In this document: positions 14,268-20,433 of the stretch, in pieces
Layout of the letters: every line of letters begins with the position of its first letter
Numbering within the stretch: the stretch's first letter is position 1
Virus record (IMG/VR): IMGVR_UViG_3300046449_000213
Span: 1-35,153 of that record
Origin: a virus
Direction: 5' to 3' (one strand)
Length of the DNA stretch: 35,153 nucleotides
Notes under the pieces: generated by a model
The model's database searches: none
Told to the model about the DNA's origin: nothing
Seen by the model: the letters and a program-made list of their open reading frames with translations, nothing else
Translations under genes and position numbers: made by a program

Positions 14268-14462
14268 TTAATTGCCTTTAGGCAACATATCCCTACAAGT
14301 AACCTTGCCACTTGTAGCATCCTCAATTCGTATCGCTAAGCATAGCCCAGCATTACGATTACCACTTAAGATATTGCTTAGATAGCTTGGCAATATCCCA
14401 ATCTTTTTTGCAAAGTCTTTCTTAAGAATTTTGTTCTCTTTTAAATATTTTTCTAATGTCAT
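14268..14462 (-). CDS. Cro/CI-type HTH regulator, 64 aa
   Basis: The helix-turn-helix is clear at about residues 13-35: LKKDFAKKIGILPSYLSNIL followed by SGNRNAGLCLAIRIEDATSG, as in small Cro-like proteins. It lacks any CI-type oligomerisation domain. It is the second gene of the leftward operon, beside the divergent control region 14639-14795. It probably represses early promoters. No CI-like partner or integrase is seen, so lysogeny is not supported. Confidence 0.85.
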   Translation of the reverse strand: MTLEKYLKENKILKKDFAKKIGILPSYLSNILSGNRNAGLCLAIRIEDATSGKVTCRDMLPKGN

Positions 14463-14464
14463 TT

Positions 14465-14638
14465 CTATTTCTCTTTTTTATTAAATTCATTACCACCAAA
14501 TAAAAACCAGCACCTATCACATAAGCCGTCATGGTTAGCACTTGCGTCACGTTCGCCACATAAGCCACACTCTTCACATACTGGGCCTTTAAGGGCTACT
14601 ATAAGTAATATTACTAAGAATATTAGTAAGTAATACAT
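14465..14638 (-). CDS. Membrane-anchored zinc-ribbon protein, 57 aa
   Basis: One transmembrane helix (YYLLIFLVILLIVALKG, residues 2-18) is followed by CEECGLCGE and, after a loop, CDRC, giving a compact Cys4-type zinc site on the other side. AGGAG lies 7 nt before the ATG at 14638. The stop is 2 nt before the Cro-like ATG. It is the first gene of the leftward early operon. A host-membrane or superinfection-related role is possible but unproven. Confidence 0.75.
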   Translation of the reverse strand: MYYLLIFLVILLIVALKGPVCEECGLCGERDASANHDGLCDRCWFLFGGNEFNKKEK

Positions 14639-14674
14639 GTATTTTCTCCTGCTTTTAATTCATAACTTAACGAT

Positions 14675-14725
14675 ACTTTAACCGATGATTAAACATTATG
14701 CAAGTGGTAAATGTAATAAATGTAA
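14675..14725 (-). promoter_or_regulatory. Leftward early promoter with tandem TTACATTTA boxes
   Basis: On the minus strand TTGCAT (14703-14698) and TAAAGT (14680-14675) are 17 bp apart. Immediately upstream are two perfect tandem copies of TTACATTTA (14725-14717 and 14716-14708), 4 bp from the -35. The predicted start is about 30 nt before the 57-aa gene. The -10 and -35 are imperfect, which fits a promoter that needs an activator or is under repressor control. Confidence 0.55.
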
Positions 14726-14765
14726 AAAAAGACCCAGCCAAAGAACCTTCACTTGAAACGTGGGG

Positions 14766-14794
14766 TTGACAATGACCGAGCCTTATTTTATACT
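14766..14794 (+). promoter_or_regulatory. Strong rightward early promoter
   Basis: TTGACA (14766-14771), a 17-bp spacer and TATACT (14789-14794) form a near-consensus sigma70 promoter. The next gene on this strand starts 460 bp away, so it either drives a long leader or a separate RNA. It is divergent from the leftward promoter at 14675-14703. Confidence 0.85.
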
Positions 14795-15255
14795 GCCATC
14801 TAATCAGCGAGTTAGTAGCTCTTGATTAGTTAGTTGAAGGACACCAACTCCTAGCAACTAATTGAATATATTTTAATTCAATTCATCTTAAAAAGCAAAC
14901 GTTGGTTTTTAGTCTCGGTGGAAGTGACGGTCGGCTGAAGTAAAAACGTGATAGACGGGTGTATTTAATCACAGCGCCAAGAGTGACTTTAGTAGAGCGG
15001 GTATATTGGATTAATCCTTGCCCTAACTTAGATTGAAGGGTGTATCGGGCGTAATACTGAGCTGTTCACAGCGATACAAAGCGATACCAGTTAAGGAAGT
15101 GTACTTGCCTTAGCCTGAATGATACCGATGCTGATTCGCGTTAGGTTGATTTTTAGAAGCTCATCTTTACTCATACTTTAATGGGTAAGGGTGAGTATTG
15201 CCTGAATTCCTCCTCGCCTCAAACGCTTAGGTTAATAACATAAGGAATAAGAACA
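14795..15255 (+). ncRNA. Long structured leader or noncoding RNA; possible origin region
   Basis: No credible ORF lies here. The predicted RNA would start with two adjacent stem-loops: CTAATCA/TGATTAG (14800-14829) and TTAGTTG/CAACTAA (14830-14861). Further stems are GTGAT/ATCAC (14948-14972) and TACTCA/TGAGTA (15168-15197). No U-run follows any of them. GCGATAC occurs twice with a 10-bp period (15071 and 15081), with related GTATCGG at 15042 and TGATACC at 15120, so replication iterons are an alternative explanation. Confidence 0.45.
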
Positions 15256-15684
15256 ATGACAATGACTGGTAAAGAGTATCTTGCAAAGCACGATAAAAAA
15301 GTAAAGTCTAAACTAAGGGCTAAGCGAAGAAAGGCAAAGAAGAAAAAACAAAATTTTTCTATAGGCTCTTTTGAACAAAATCAAATAAATTCTTCAGCAA
15401 GTAAAATGAGGCGGTATTCACATAAAGACTTAAAGAAAAAGAATTATAGCGCCTTTTACAGGTCAGACGAATGGCTAAGAATCAGGTATCTGGCATTAAA
15501 GAATACTGACGGAAGATGCTGCTGTTGTGGAATATCTGCTAAAGATGGAGCAATACTACACGTTGACCATATTAAACCAAGATCAAGATACCCTGAGTTA
15601 GAACTAGACCTTGATAATATGCAAATACTATGCCAGTTTTGTAACACAGGGAAGGGCGCTTGGGACTGTACCGACTGGCGTTAG
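15256..15684 (+). CDS. HNH endonuclease
   Basis: After a very basic N-terminal tail (residues 11-33), YRSDEWLRIRYLALKN leads into the HNH domain: CCCC (88-91), HVDHIKPRSRYPELELDL (102-119), N121, and CQFCNTGKG (126-134). The Cys pairs form the usual zinc knuckle; His105 and the NxxxK end are catalytic-type residues. AAGGA lies upstream of the ATG. It is remote from the terminase genes, so a packaging role is less likely than recombination, replication or homing-type cutting. Confidence 0.88.
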   Translation: MTMTGKEYLAKHDKKVKSKLRAKRRKAKKKKQNFSIGSFEQNQINSSASKMRRYSHKDLKKKNYSAFYRSDEWLRIRYLALKNTDGRCCCCGISAKDGAILHVDHIKPRSRYPELELDLDNMQILCQFCNTGKGAWDCTDWR

Positions 15685-15741
15685 TAAATGATTGCTATTG
15701 CCTAAAATAATAGACAGCATAAAGAACTTTTCTAAATTAAT

Positions 15742-15792
15742 TTACATTTATTTCTCATTTGGTATTGACAGCGTGAGTATTCGTGCTAATAT
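15742..15792 (+). promoter_or_regulatory. Rightward promoter with upstream TTACATTTA box
   Basis: TTGACA (15765-15770) and TAATAT (15787-15792) are 16 bp apart. TTACATTTA (15742-15750) lies 14 bp upstream of the -35, one helical turn further than at the two other promoters that carry it. The promoter would drive 15823-18633, including recT. Confidence 0.65.
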
Positions 15793-15822
15793 GAACTTAT
15801 ACAAACGATTAAGGAAGAGCAA

Positions 15823-16458
15823 ATGATTGACTTAACAGAATACTCTCTTAAAGAGCTACAAGATAAGATTAAAAAGACTGTTACCGGTTGTGCTGTAGAG
15901 ATATACGCAATACATAAAGATCAAAAATATCCAATATTAGGTGCTTTTTTAATTGATAATGAGTGGATTTCTGATAGCTGGGGAGGGTTCGGTTTTTACG
16001 ATCCGAATCAAGAAGAACATGACAATGACCTAGACCTATCAGCCTTCAAACCAGAGATAGACTATAACCAATTACCAGTTGATACGCTTATAGAAGTTGA
16101 GGGTTTTGGGCGGAGGTATTTAGCTGGTGAGCCTACTAATAATATTGGTTTAGTATATTTTTATGATTATGGGCGAGACAGCATCACAAAAGACGGCATT
16201 ATGTATATAGATGAGAAAAAATGCAGATTAATAACTAACCCTCGAAAAGGATGGTTTGGCGGTGAAATCGGTATTCCTGATGGGGTTAGATTAGGAATAT
16301 GGGAAAACACTGCTCTTCATCCTATCAAAATTTATAAGAACTATATAAAAGTAATGGATGAGGACTTGCGTAAAAAGTTTAATGATTCGAAAGAATGGAT
16401 AGGAATAACCAGCTACCAAATACTAGGTGAAGATTATCAAGAAGGAGATGAGCTATGA
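15823..16458 (+). CDS. Unknown early protein, 211 aa
   Basis: A beta-rich, acidic protein with DNEWISDSWGGFGFYDPNQE near residue 45, LIEVEGFGRRYLAG near 98 and RKGWFGGEIGIPDGVRLGIW near 141. It is the first gene after the 15765-15792 promoter, with GGAAGAG before the ATG. It does not show exonuclease motifs expected of a RecT partner. It overlaps the next gene by ATGA. Function unknown. Confidence 0.8.
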   Translation: MIDLTEYSLKELQDKIKKTVTGCAVEIYAIHKDQKYPILGAFLIDNEWISDSWGGFGFYDPNQEEHDNDLDLSAFKPEIDYNQLPVDTLIEVEGFGRRYLAGEPTNNIGLVYFYDYGRDSITKDGIMYIDEKKCRLITNPRKGWFGGEIGIPDGVRLGIWENTALHPIKIYKNYIKVMDEDLRKKFNDSKEWIGITSYQILGEDYQEGDEL

Positions 16459-16583
16459 TTGACCAAAGAAGAAACTGTGAAGAACGCGACAACCGCAAAA
16501 TAAGAAACTCAATGATTGCTTTTTATTCAATCCTTGGCGTTAGTATATTGGCTTTAACTCACACGATTTACGCAGCGCTATGA
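16455..16583 (+). CDS. Small membrane protein, 42 aa
   Basis: The ATG overlaps the preceding stop and the TGA overlaps the next ATG, so it is held tightly within a translation-coupled chain. GGAG precedes it. The product has a basic N-terminus (MIDQRRNCEERDNRKIRNSM) and one transmembrane segment (residues about 20-40). It may be a membrane-targeted early protein; no family recognised. Confidence 0.65.
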   Translation: MIDQRRNCEERDNRKIRNSMIAFYSILGVSILALTHTIYAAL

Positions 16584-16918
16584 GTATCTCGAAAGGTATG
16601 CCGTGCCACATTACGGCAATGGGTGACGAGTTTGATAACCATGACTCGGTTGAGATTGATGAAGAAAAAGAAATAGCTATTATCCAAGAAGCTTTATTAA
16701 ATGGCGACAGATTTAATACTTTTGGCAGCCACATTGCTGACTTTAGTAATGTAGTAGATGATGAGCTTTGTTGTAATGCTGAATTTAGTAACGCATTAAG
16801 AAAGCTAATGATTGGTGATACTAGCCAAGCAGTTAAGGAAATACGCGCGGTTGTTAACAAAGAGGCTTATAAAATAGCTGAATTAATTTACATGGAAAGG
16901 GCGGCTAAAGATGAATAA
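16580..16918 (+). CDS. Unknown early protein, 112 aa
   Basis: A helical acidic protein (MSISKGMPCHITAMGDEFDN...) with a middle segment DDELCCNAEFSNALRKLMIG and a helical C-terminus ending YMERAAKDE. It overlaps both neighbours. It lies in the operon upstream of recT, so a link to DNA replication or recombination is inferred only from position. Confidence 0.78.
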   Translation: MSISKGMPCHITAMGDEFDNHDSVEIDEEKEIAIIQEALLNGDRFNTFGSHIADFSNVVDDELCCNAEFSNALRKLMIGDTSQAVKEIRAVVNKEAYKIAELIYMERAAKDE

Positions 16919-17156
16919 AACAATAGAAATTTTAATTGACGAGCAGTACGGTGAAGAGATTTATGAGCTTACTTACTCAGTAGAAGGTGATGCCGGCGAT
17001 GCGATAGAGCCTCAAGCAATAAAGATCATCATGTTAAAGGATAGCCAAGGCCACGATATAACAAGCGACGTTTCCAATCCGTTTTTAGAAGATGATGAAT
17101 TTAGACGTGTTTGCATAGAGCAAGCCCTAGAATATGAAGAAGGTGAAATATTATGA
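16911..17156 (+). CDS. Unknown early protein, 81 aa
   Basis: The product (MNKTIEILIDEQYGEEIYEL...) alternates beta strands and is acidic, with DSQGHDITSDVSNPFLEDDE in the second half. It overlaps the 112-aa gene by 8 nt and recT by 4 nt, so all three are translated as a chain. No family recognised. Confidence 0.76.
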   Translation: MNKTIEILIDEQYGEEIYELTYSVEGDAGDAIEPQAIKIIMLKDSQGHDITSDVSNPFLEDDEFRRVCIEQALEYEEGEIL

Positions 17157-18238
17157 GCAGGAATATTGCAGAATATATCGAAGATACCAAGGAACGTTTT
17201 AACGAGATAGCACCTAACGGTATAAAGTATTCTTCTGAAAAAGGATTCGCCATACAGTTATTAAAAGCTAATGAATATCTAATGGGCGTTGCAATAAAAA
17301 ACCCGCAGTCATTACAGCAAGCAATAACAAACGTGGCTGCTATTGGTCTTTCGTTAAACCCTGCTGAGAAACTTGCTTACCTAATCCCTCGAAATGTTAA
17401 GGTCGGTAAGAGCTGGGAAAGTCGCGTCTATCTTGAGCCTTCTTATATGGGGTTGATTAGACTAGCAACTAACTCAGGCGGGATTGCTTGGATTCAGGCC
17501 GCCGTTGTTAAGCAGAATGACTCCTTTAAGGACGTTGGTATGGGTCAAGCGCCATTGCATGAATATGAGGCTTTCGGTGATCGTGGTGATGTGGTTGGAG
17601 TATACGCTGTAGCCAAGACAAAAGACGGTGATTATCTAACAGAAATAATGACGTTAGAAGAGGTCCATAAAATAAGGGATAGATCAGAAAGTTATAAAAA
17701 ATACCAATCTGGCACTTGGGTAACTGACTTTATAGAAATGGCTAAGAAGGCCGTCATAAGACGATTATTCAAAACCCTACCATTGACCGATGAGAACGCA
17801 AGAATGGCTCATGCCATCGACCTGTCGAACGCTAACGCGGATATAGAGCAGATTGTTACATCGCCAAATGTCGGTAGCATATCAGTAGAACAAAAAAAGT
17901 TCTTTGATGAACTGATTGAAAAAGGTGACGCTTTCGGCATGACTGTCTTAATGAAGGGGCTTGATGAAAGAGAGTTCTCAAACCTGTATCATTCTTTCGA
18001 ACAAGGCACCAAGGGGAAGTATCAGAAGATAGTTGATGATCTAACAAAACGCGGCTCTAGCATCTTGGCTGATTATGTAACACAGTTCTCTGATATGTTA
18101 GAAGCTAACGACACTGACGGCGCTGGTGAGTTATTGGATGGAATGAGTAAAGAAGAAATAAATGTTATCTTAGATTCTTGCTCAACTGAGTGCTGTGCTT
18201 TTATTAATGAAGTTATTGAAAATGGTAGTGAGCTATGA
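17153..18238 (+). CDS. recT: RecT-family ssDNA annealing protein
   Basis: The 361-aa product has RecT landmarks: IQLLKANEYLMGVAIKNPQS, then ITNVAAIGLSLNPAEKLAYL, YLEPSYMGLIRLATNSGGI and, later, GTWVTDFIEMAKKAVIRRLF with TLPLTD. RecT anneals complementary ssDNA for phage recombination. The C-terminal third (from about residue 245) is an extension beyond the core. No RecE-type exonuclease is visible next to it. It overlaps 16911-17156 and 18235-18633 by 4 nt each. Confidence 0.92.
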   Translation: MSRNIAEYIEDTKERFNEIAPNGIKYSSEKGFAIQLLKANEYLMGVAIKNPQSLQQAITNVAAIGLSLNPAEKLAYLIPRNVKVGKSWESRVYLEPSYMGLIRLATNSGGIAWIQAAVVKQNDSFKDVGMGQAPLHEYEAFGDRGDVVGVYAVAKTKDGDYLTEIMTLEEVHKIRDRSESYKKYQSGTWVTDFIEMAKKAVIRRLFKTLPLTDENARMAHAIDLSNANADIEQIVTSPNVGSISVEQKKFFDELIEKGDAFGMTVLMKGLDEREFSNLYHSFEQGTKGKYQKIVDDLTKRGSSILADYVTQFSDMLEANDTDGAGELLDGMSKEEINVILDSCSTECCAFINEVIENGSEL

Positions 18239-18633
18239 AAGAGAATGAATGTCAATGGTGCGGAGGCCCCAAAACAATTCGCGAAGATGAAAGGCCCTGT
18301 ATATTCAGGATAAGGAAAACGTGTAGTCGTGAATGCAGAACTGCTTTAACAAATCACACAATGGCGAAGAAGCGAGCAGCCAATAAAATTGTAAAAAGAG
18401 TTGATATAAAGCCGCGAAGATGCCCAGAATGTGATAAACTATTTAGCATAAGAAAAAACGAAAGGGCCGATAGTTTTAAAAAATTGAAACGGTGCCCAGC
18501 TTGCACCGAAGAAAGAAACTCTACCAAGCCGTATAAATTGGAAGAAGTGTTATCAGTTTTAAAGAAGCGAGATAGGATGATGCAAATTGCAGTGCTTAGC
18601 CCGAAGATTGGGTTAATGCAATACATGAAATAA
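18235..18633 (+). CDS. Double zinc-finger protein, 132 aa
   Basis: Two Cys4 sites are visible: C6/C9 with C30/C34, and C63/C66 (RRCPECDKLF) with C87/C90 (RCPAC). The intervening region is basic (AKKRAANKIVKRVDIKPRR), which suits nucleic-acid binding. It overlaps recT by ATGA, so it may be a recombination accessory. Its stop codon lies inside the first core of attC-like site R1. Confidence 0.8.
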   Translation: MKENECQWCGGPKTIREDERPCIFRIRKTCSRECRTALTNHTMAKKRAANKIVKRVDIKPRRCPECDKLFSIRKNERADSFKKLKRCPACTEERNSTKPYKLEEVLSVLKKRDRMMQIAVLSPKIGLMQYMK

Positions 18634-18688
18634 CCTTTTTGTTAACGAGCGACGGCTTTATGTCGTCGCGTTGAACTGGTTGTTATGC
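18628..18688 (+). other. attC-like site R1
   Basis: It starts AAATAAC (TAA is the stop of the zinc-finger gene) and ends GTTATGC. ATAAC/GTTAT and AACG.CGACG/CGTCGCGTT pair, with a 9-nt unpaired spacer on each side and an AG extrahelical insertion. There is no U-run after it. It sets the upstream border of the rightward cassettes. Confidence 0.72.
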
Positions 18689-18717
18689 GCTTTTCTACAA
18701 ATAATTTAAAATAATGC

Positions 18718-18745
18718 TTGTATTCTTTAAATAGTTGTGTATAAT
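18718..18745 (+). promoter_or_regulatory. Cassette-internal promoter
   Basis: TTGTAT (18718-18723), 16 bp, and a perfect TATAAT (18740-18745) preceded by TGTG (extended -10). It stands between attC-like site R1 and the 55-aa gene, so the first cassette could be expressed independently. The 19-mer TATTCTTTAAATAGTTGTG within it recurs at 13328-13346 on the other strand. Confidence 0.7.
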
Positions 18746-18779
18746 TATTACATCAACTAGAGAAATGGAGCAAAACAAA

Positions 18780-18947
18780 ATGAAAAACCTAATTAGCCAG
18801 TTAAACAAAATCGCTAATAGCTCAAACGAAAGAGCGCGGCGCAACATCAAAAACCTTGTAGGGCGCATCGAGTGGTTTGAAGAGTGTGGTGACGAAGAAA
18901 AACTAAGCGAGTGTGTTGCAGAAGCAAGCTTGTGGGGTGCTAAGTAA
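18780..18947 (+). CDS. Cassette ORF, basic helical protein, 55 aa
   Basis: The product (MKNLISQLNKIANSSNERAR...) is helical and basic at first, then acidic (VGRIEWFEECGDEEKLSECV). GGAG lies about 9 nt before the ATG. It is the first gene after the cassette promoter and overlaps the next by TAATG. A toxin-antitoxin or defence function would fit the architecture but no known family is recognised. Confidence 0.72.
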   Translation: MKNLISQLNKIANSSNERARRNIKNLVGRIEWFEECGDEEKLSECVAEASLWGAK

Positions 18948-19171
18948 TGAGCGCGAGACAAGAAACAAAAAATGCTTGCCTTGACATATTTAGCAAGTTT
19001 CAAAAAAACTGGAGAGGTGAAGTAAGCGCGAAAGACGCGATTATTATAGCTAAAAATATGCAGCTAGCATCATTACAAAGAAAAATGAAAGAAGTCGAGA
19101 ATATTGATTTTGATGTTATGCAACGTCACGGCCTGATTGTTGATGGTGTGACTAAGGATTGCAAGCGTTGA
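18947..19171 (+). CDS. Cassette ORF, helical protein, 74 aa
   Basis: The product (MSARQETKNACLDIFSKFQK...) is helical, with IIIAKNMQLASLQRKMKEVE and a short end FDVMQRHGLIVDGVTKD. Its ATG shares a base with the preceding stop, and its TGA overlaps the following TTG start. The three genes are therefore co-translated. No family recognised. Confidence 0.72.
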   Translation: MSARQETKNACLDIFSKFQKNWRGEVSAKDAIIIAKNMQLASLQRKMKEVENIDFDVMQRHGLIVDGVTKDCKR

Positions 19172-19329
19172 CTCCCGCCCAGCAAGCCAAAAGCGTGGGG
19201 CTAAAAAGCCTTACGCAAGTTAGCCAGATAACCGGCGTATCACTAAACACGCTCACCAACTGGCACAGGAATAAGCCGGAGCTGTTTAGAATTGTGCTGC
19301 TTGGTTGTGTAGCTGAGATTGGCACATAA
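19168..19329 (+). CDS. Cassette ORF, small HTH protein with TTG start, 53 aa
   Basis: A frame beginning TTG ACT CCC, overlapping the previous stop as TTGA, encodes LTPAQQAKSVGLKSLTQVSQ followed by ITGVSLNTLTNWHRNKPELF. This is a helix-turn-helix (QVSQITGVSLNTLTNW) with a short tail, RIVLLGC. Proteins of this kind occur in phages and integron cassettes, from memory. The stop codon lies within the first core of site R2. Confidence 0.75.
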   Translation: MTPAQQAKSVGLKSLTQVSQITGVSLNTLTNWHRNKPELFRIVLLGCVAEIGT

Positions 19330-19386
19330 CGGCGGAAGTGAGGGGCCGGCGACTTTTGCCGGTCGCTCTCGACTGAATTGTTATAT
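19324..19386 (+). other. attC-like site R2
   Basis: It starts ACATAAC and ends GTTATAT, 63 bp. ATAAC/GTTAT and GAG...CGAC/GTCGCTC boxes pair, with an asymmetric GGG/CCG stretch unpaired. The central GCCGGCGACTTTTGCCGG element closely resembles loops I know from environmental and chromosomal integron attC sites. The HTH gene stop is in the first core. Confidence 0.76.
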
Positions 19387-19406
19387 TTTTAATTTAAAGG
19401 TGATTT

Positions 19407-19640
19407 ATGAGTGTAAGTATTGGATGGAAAAAGAAAGACCCTAAGAAGCTAGACTACATTAGTGGAGGCTCGTCATTTTATAAGGTATTAGAAAACGCTT
19501 TTGGTGGATTTCCTATGGAATTAGACTATAGCCATATTAGTGTTCTGCGCGGTATAGAGGCTTGCAGTTTTGATGGCGCAAATGAGTTGATAGCAGCAAT
19601 TAGTGACAATGGTTGCATAGTAGTTGATGCAGAGTGGTAA
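19407..19640 (+). CDS. Cassette ORF, 77 aa, unknown
   Basis: The product (MSVSIGWKKKDPKKLDYISG...) looks like a small alpha/beta domain, with FYKVLENAFGGFPMELD and SFDGANELIAAISDNG. AAAGGTG lies 6 nt before the ATG. It is the only gene between sites R2 and R3, a standard single-gene cassette. No catalytic motif is evident. Confidence 0.76.
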   Translation: MSVSIGWKKKDPKKLDYISGGSSFYKVLENAFGGFPMELDYSHISVLRGIEACSFDGANELIAAISDNGCIVVDAEW

Positions 19641-19644
19641 AGAA

Positions 19645-19702
19645 ATATAACACCCGCGTAACCGGCGCGGTTTTTAGCGTCCGGTTCATGCGCTGGTTAG
19701 AA
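19645..19702 (+). other. attC-like site R3
   Basis: It starts ATATAAC and ends GTTAGAA. The arms pair as in site L1, including two extrahelical bases and a CGCATGA/CGCGTAA inner region. The stems are 45/50 identical to L1 in the leftward operon. It ends 18 bp before the ribosome site of the SSB-like gene. Confidence 0.78.
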
Positions 19703-19729
19703 CAAATTTTAATTAGAAAAGGAAATAAA

Positions 19730-20038
19730 ATGACAAATAAAATAGGTGTAAGCCTCAAGATTGATGTAAGCAAGATTGACAAAAAAAGATTGTTTGAAGG
19801 CACCAAGGGAACTTATTTAGACGCAACTGTTTTTATTGATATTAACAATGAAGATCAGTACGGCAATAACGGATTTATAGCTCAATCAGTTAGCAAAGAA
19901 GAGCGCGGACAAGGCGTTAAGGGCGCGATACTAGGTAACGTTAAAGTATTTTATAAAGACAATAGCGAGTCTCAACAAGGCGGTAATTTTAGCGATGCTC
20001 CTAAGCAGCCAGATGATGGCTTCGATGTGTCTTTCTGA
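19730..20038 (+). CDS. SSB-like phage protein, 102 aa
   Basis: The product begins MTNKIGVSLKIDVSKIDKKR, then GTKGTYLDATVFIDINNEDQ, YGNNGFIAQSVSKEE and a strand GAILGNVKVFYKDN. The C-terminus is short and acidic (PKQPDDGFDVSF), like the tip of single-strand DNA-binding proteins. Proteins of this kind are common next to RecT in phages and are thought to bind ssDNA. AAAAGG lies 7 nt before the ATG at 19730, preferred over an upstream start in the attC region. Confidence 0.78.
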   Translation: MTNKIGVSLKIDVSKIDKKRLFEGTKGTYLDATVFIDINNEDQYGNNGFIAQSVSKEERGQGVKGAILGNVKVFYKDNSESQQGGNFSDAPKQPDDGFDVSF

Positions 20039-20040
20039 TA

Positions 20041-20433
20041 CTAAAGCTCGTATATAGTCCTGCTGCCTTCAGGCTTAACGCCGTTCCTGAAGTACAGCTC
20101 TATTGCTAAGTATTGATACTGCGCTCTAATTTTCGTCATACCATCCGCGATACATATCTCTTTGTAGAGTGTATTCGCGGCGGGTAGATGATCGACTGGT
20201 AACTTGTTATTACCAATCATAATACAAAGCGCATCATGGAAAAGTGACGCTCTCATAATGTTCTTCGTATCGAAGGCACCTGTAGCGCCATCCCAAGCAA
20301 AGCCTTTTTTAACCAATAAATACCCGTCAGGATATAGTCGGTAATAGGTTGATTTAATATCATACCCAACAATACCAGTATAAATACCCTCGTCCTTCTC
20401 TAGTTGAAACTTTACGTTTTTTGAATATAACAT
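20041..20433 (-). CDS. DUF1353-type protein (lysis/tail region), 130 aa
   Basis: KKGFAWDGATGAFDTKNIMR followed by ASLFHDALC (residues about 43-70) is the signature of the DUF1353 family found beside phage lysis or tail genes. No function is proven. The ATG at 20433 overlaps the holin-like gene stop, which excludes the longer frame starting at 20562. It is the last gene of the leftward tail operon and meets the rightward operon with only 2 bp between. Confidence 0.82.
   Translation of the reverse strand: MLYSKNVKFQLEKDEGIYTGIVGYDIKSTYYRLYPDGYLLVKKGFAWDGATGAFDTKNIMRASLFHDALCIMIGNNKLPVDHLPAANTLYKEICIADGMTKIRAQYQYLAIELYFRNGVKPEGSRTIYEL

Larger units (their letters stand above)
18682..19702 (+). 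mobile_element. Rightward cassette array (CALIN-like), no integrase
   Basis: Two cassettes lie between attC-like sites R1, R2 and R3. The first (about 18683-19380) holds three overlapping small genes and its own promoter. The second (about 19381-19696) holds one 77-aa gene. They separate recT and its zinc-finger partner from the SSB-like gene, which would otherwise be adjacent in such an operon. All sites follow the direction of transcription. Confidence 0.7.

Noticed and set aside
15118-15180. 20-aa frame in the long leader (MIPMLIRV...)
   Set aside because: No ribosome binding site and no codon pattern; it lies within predicted RNA structure.
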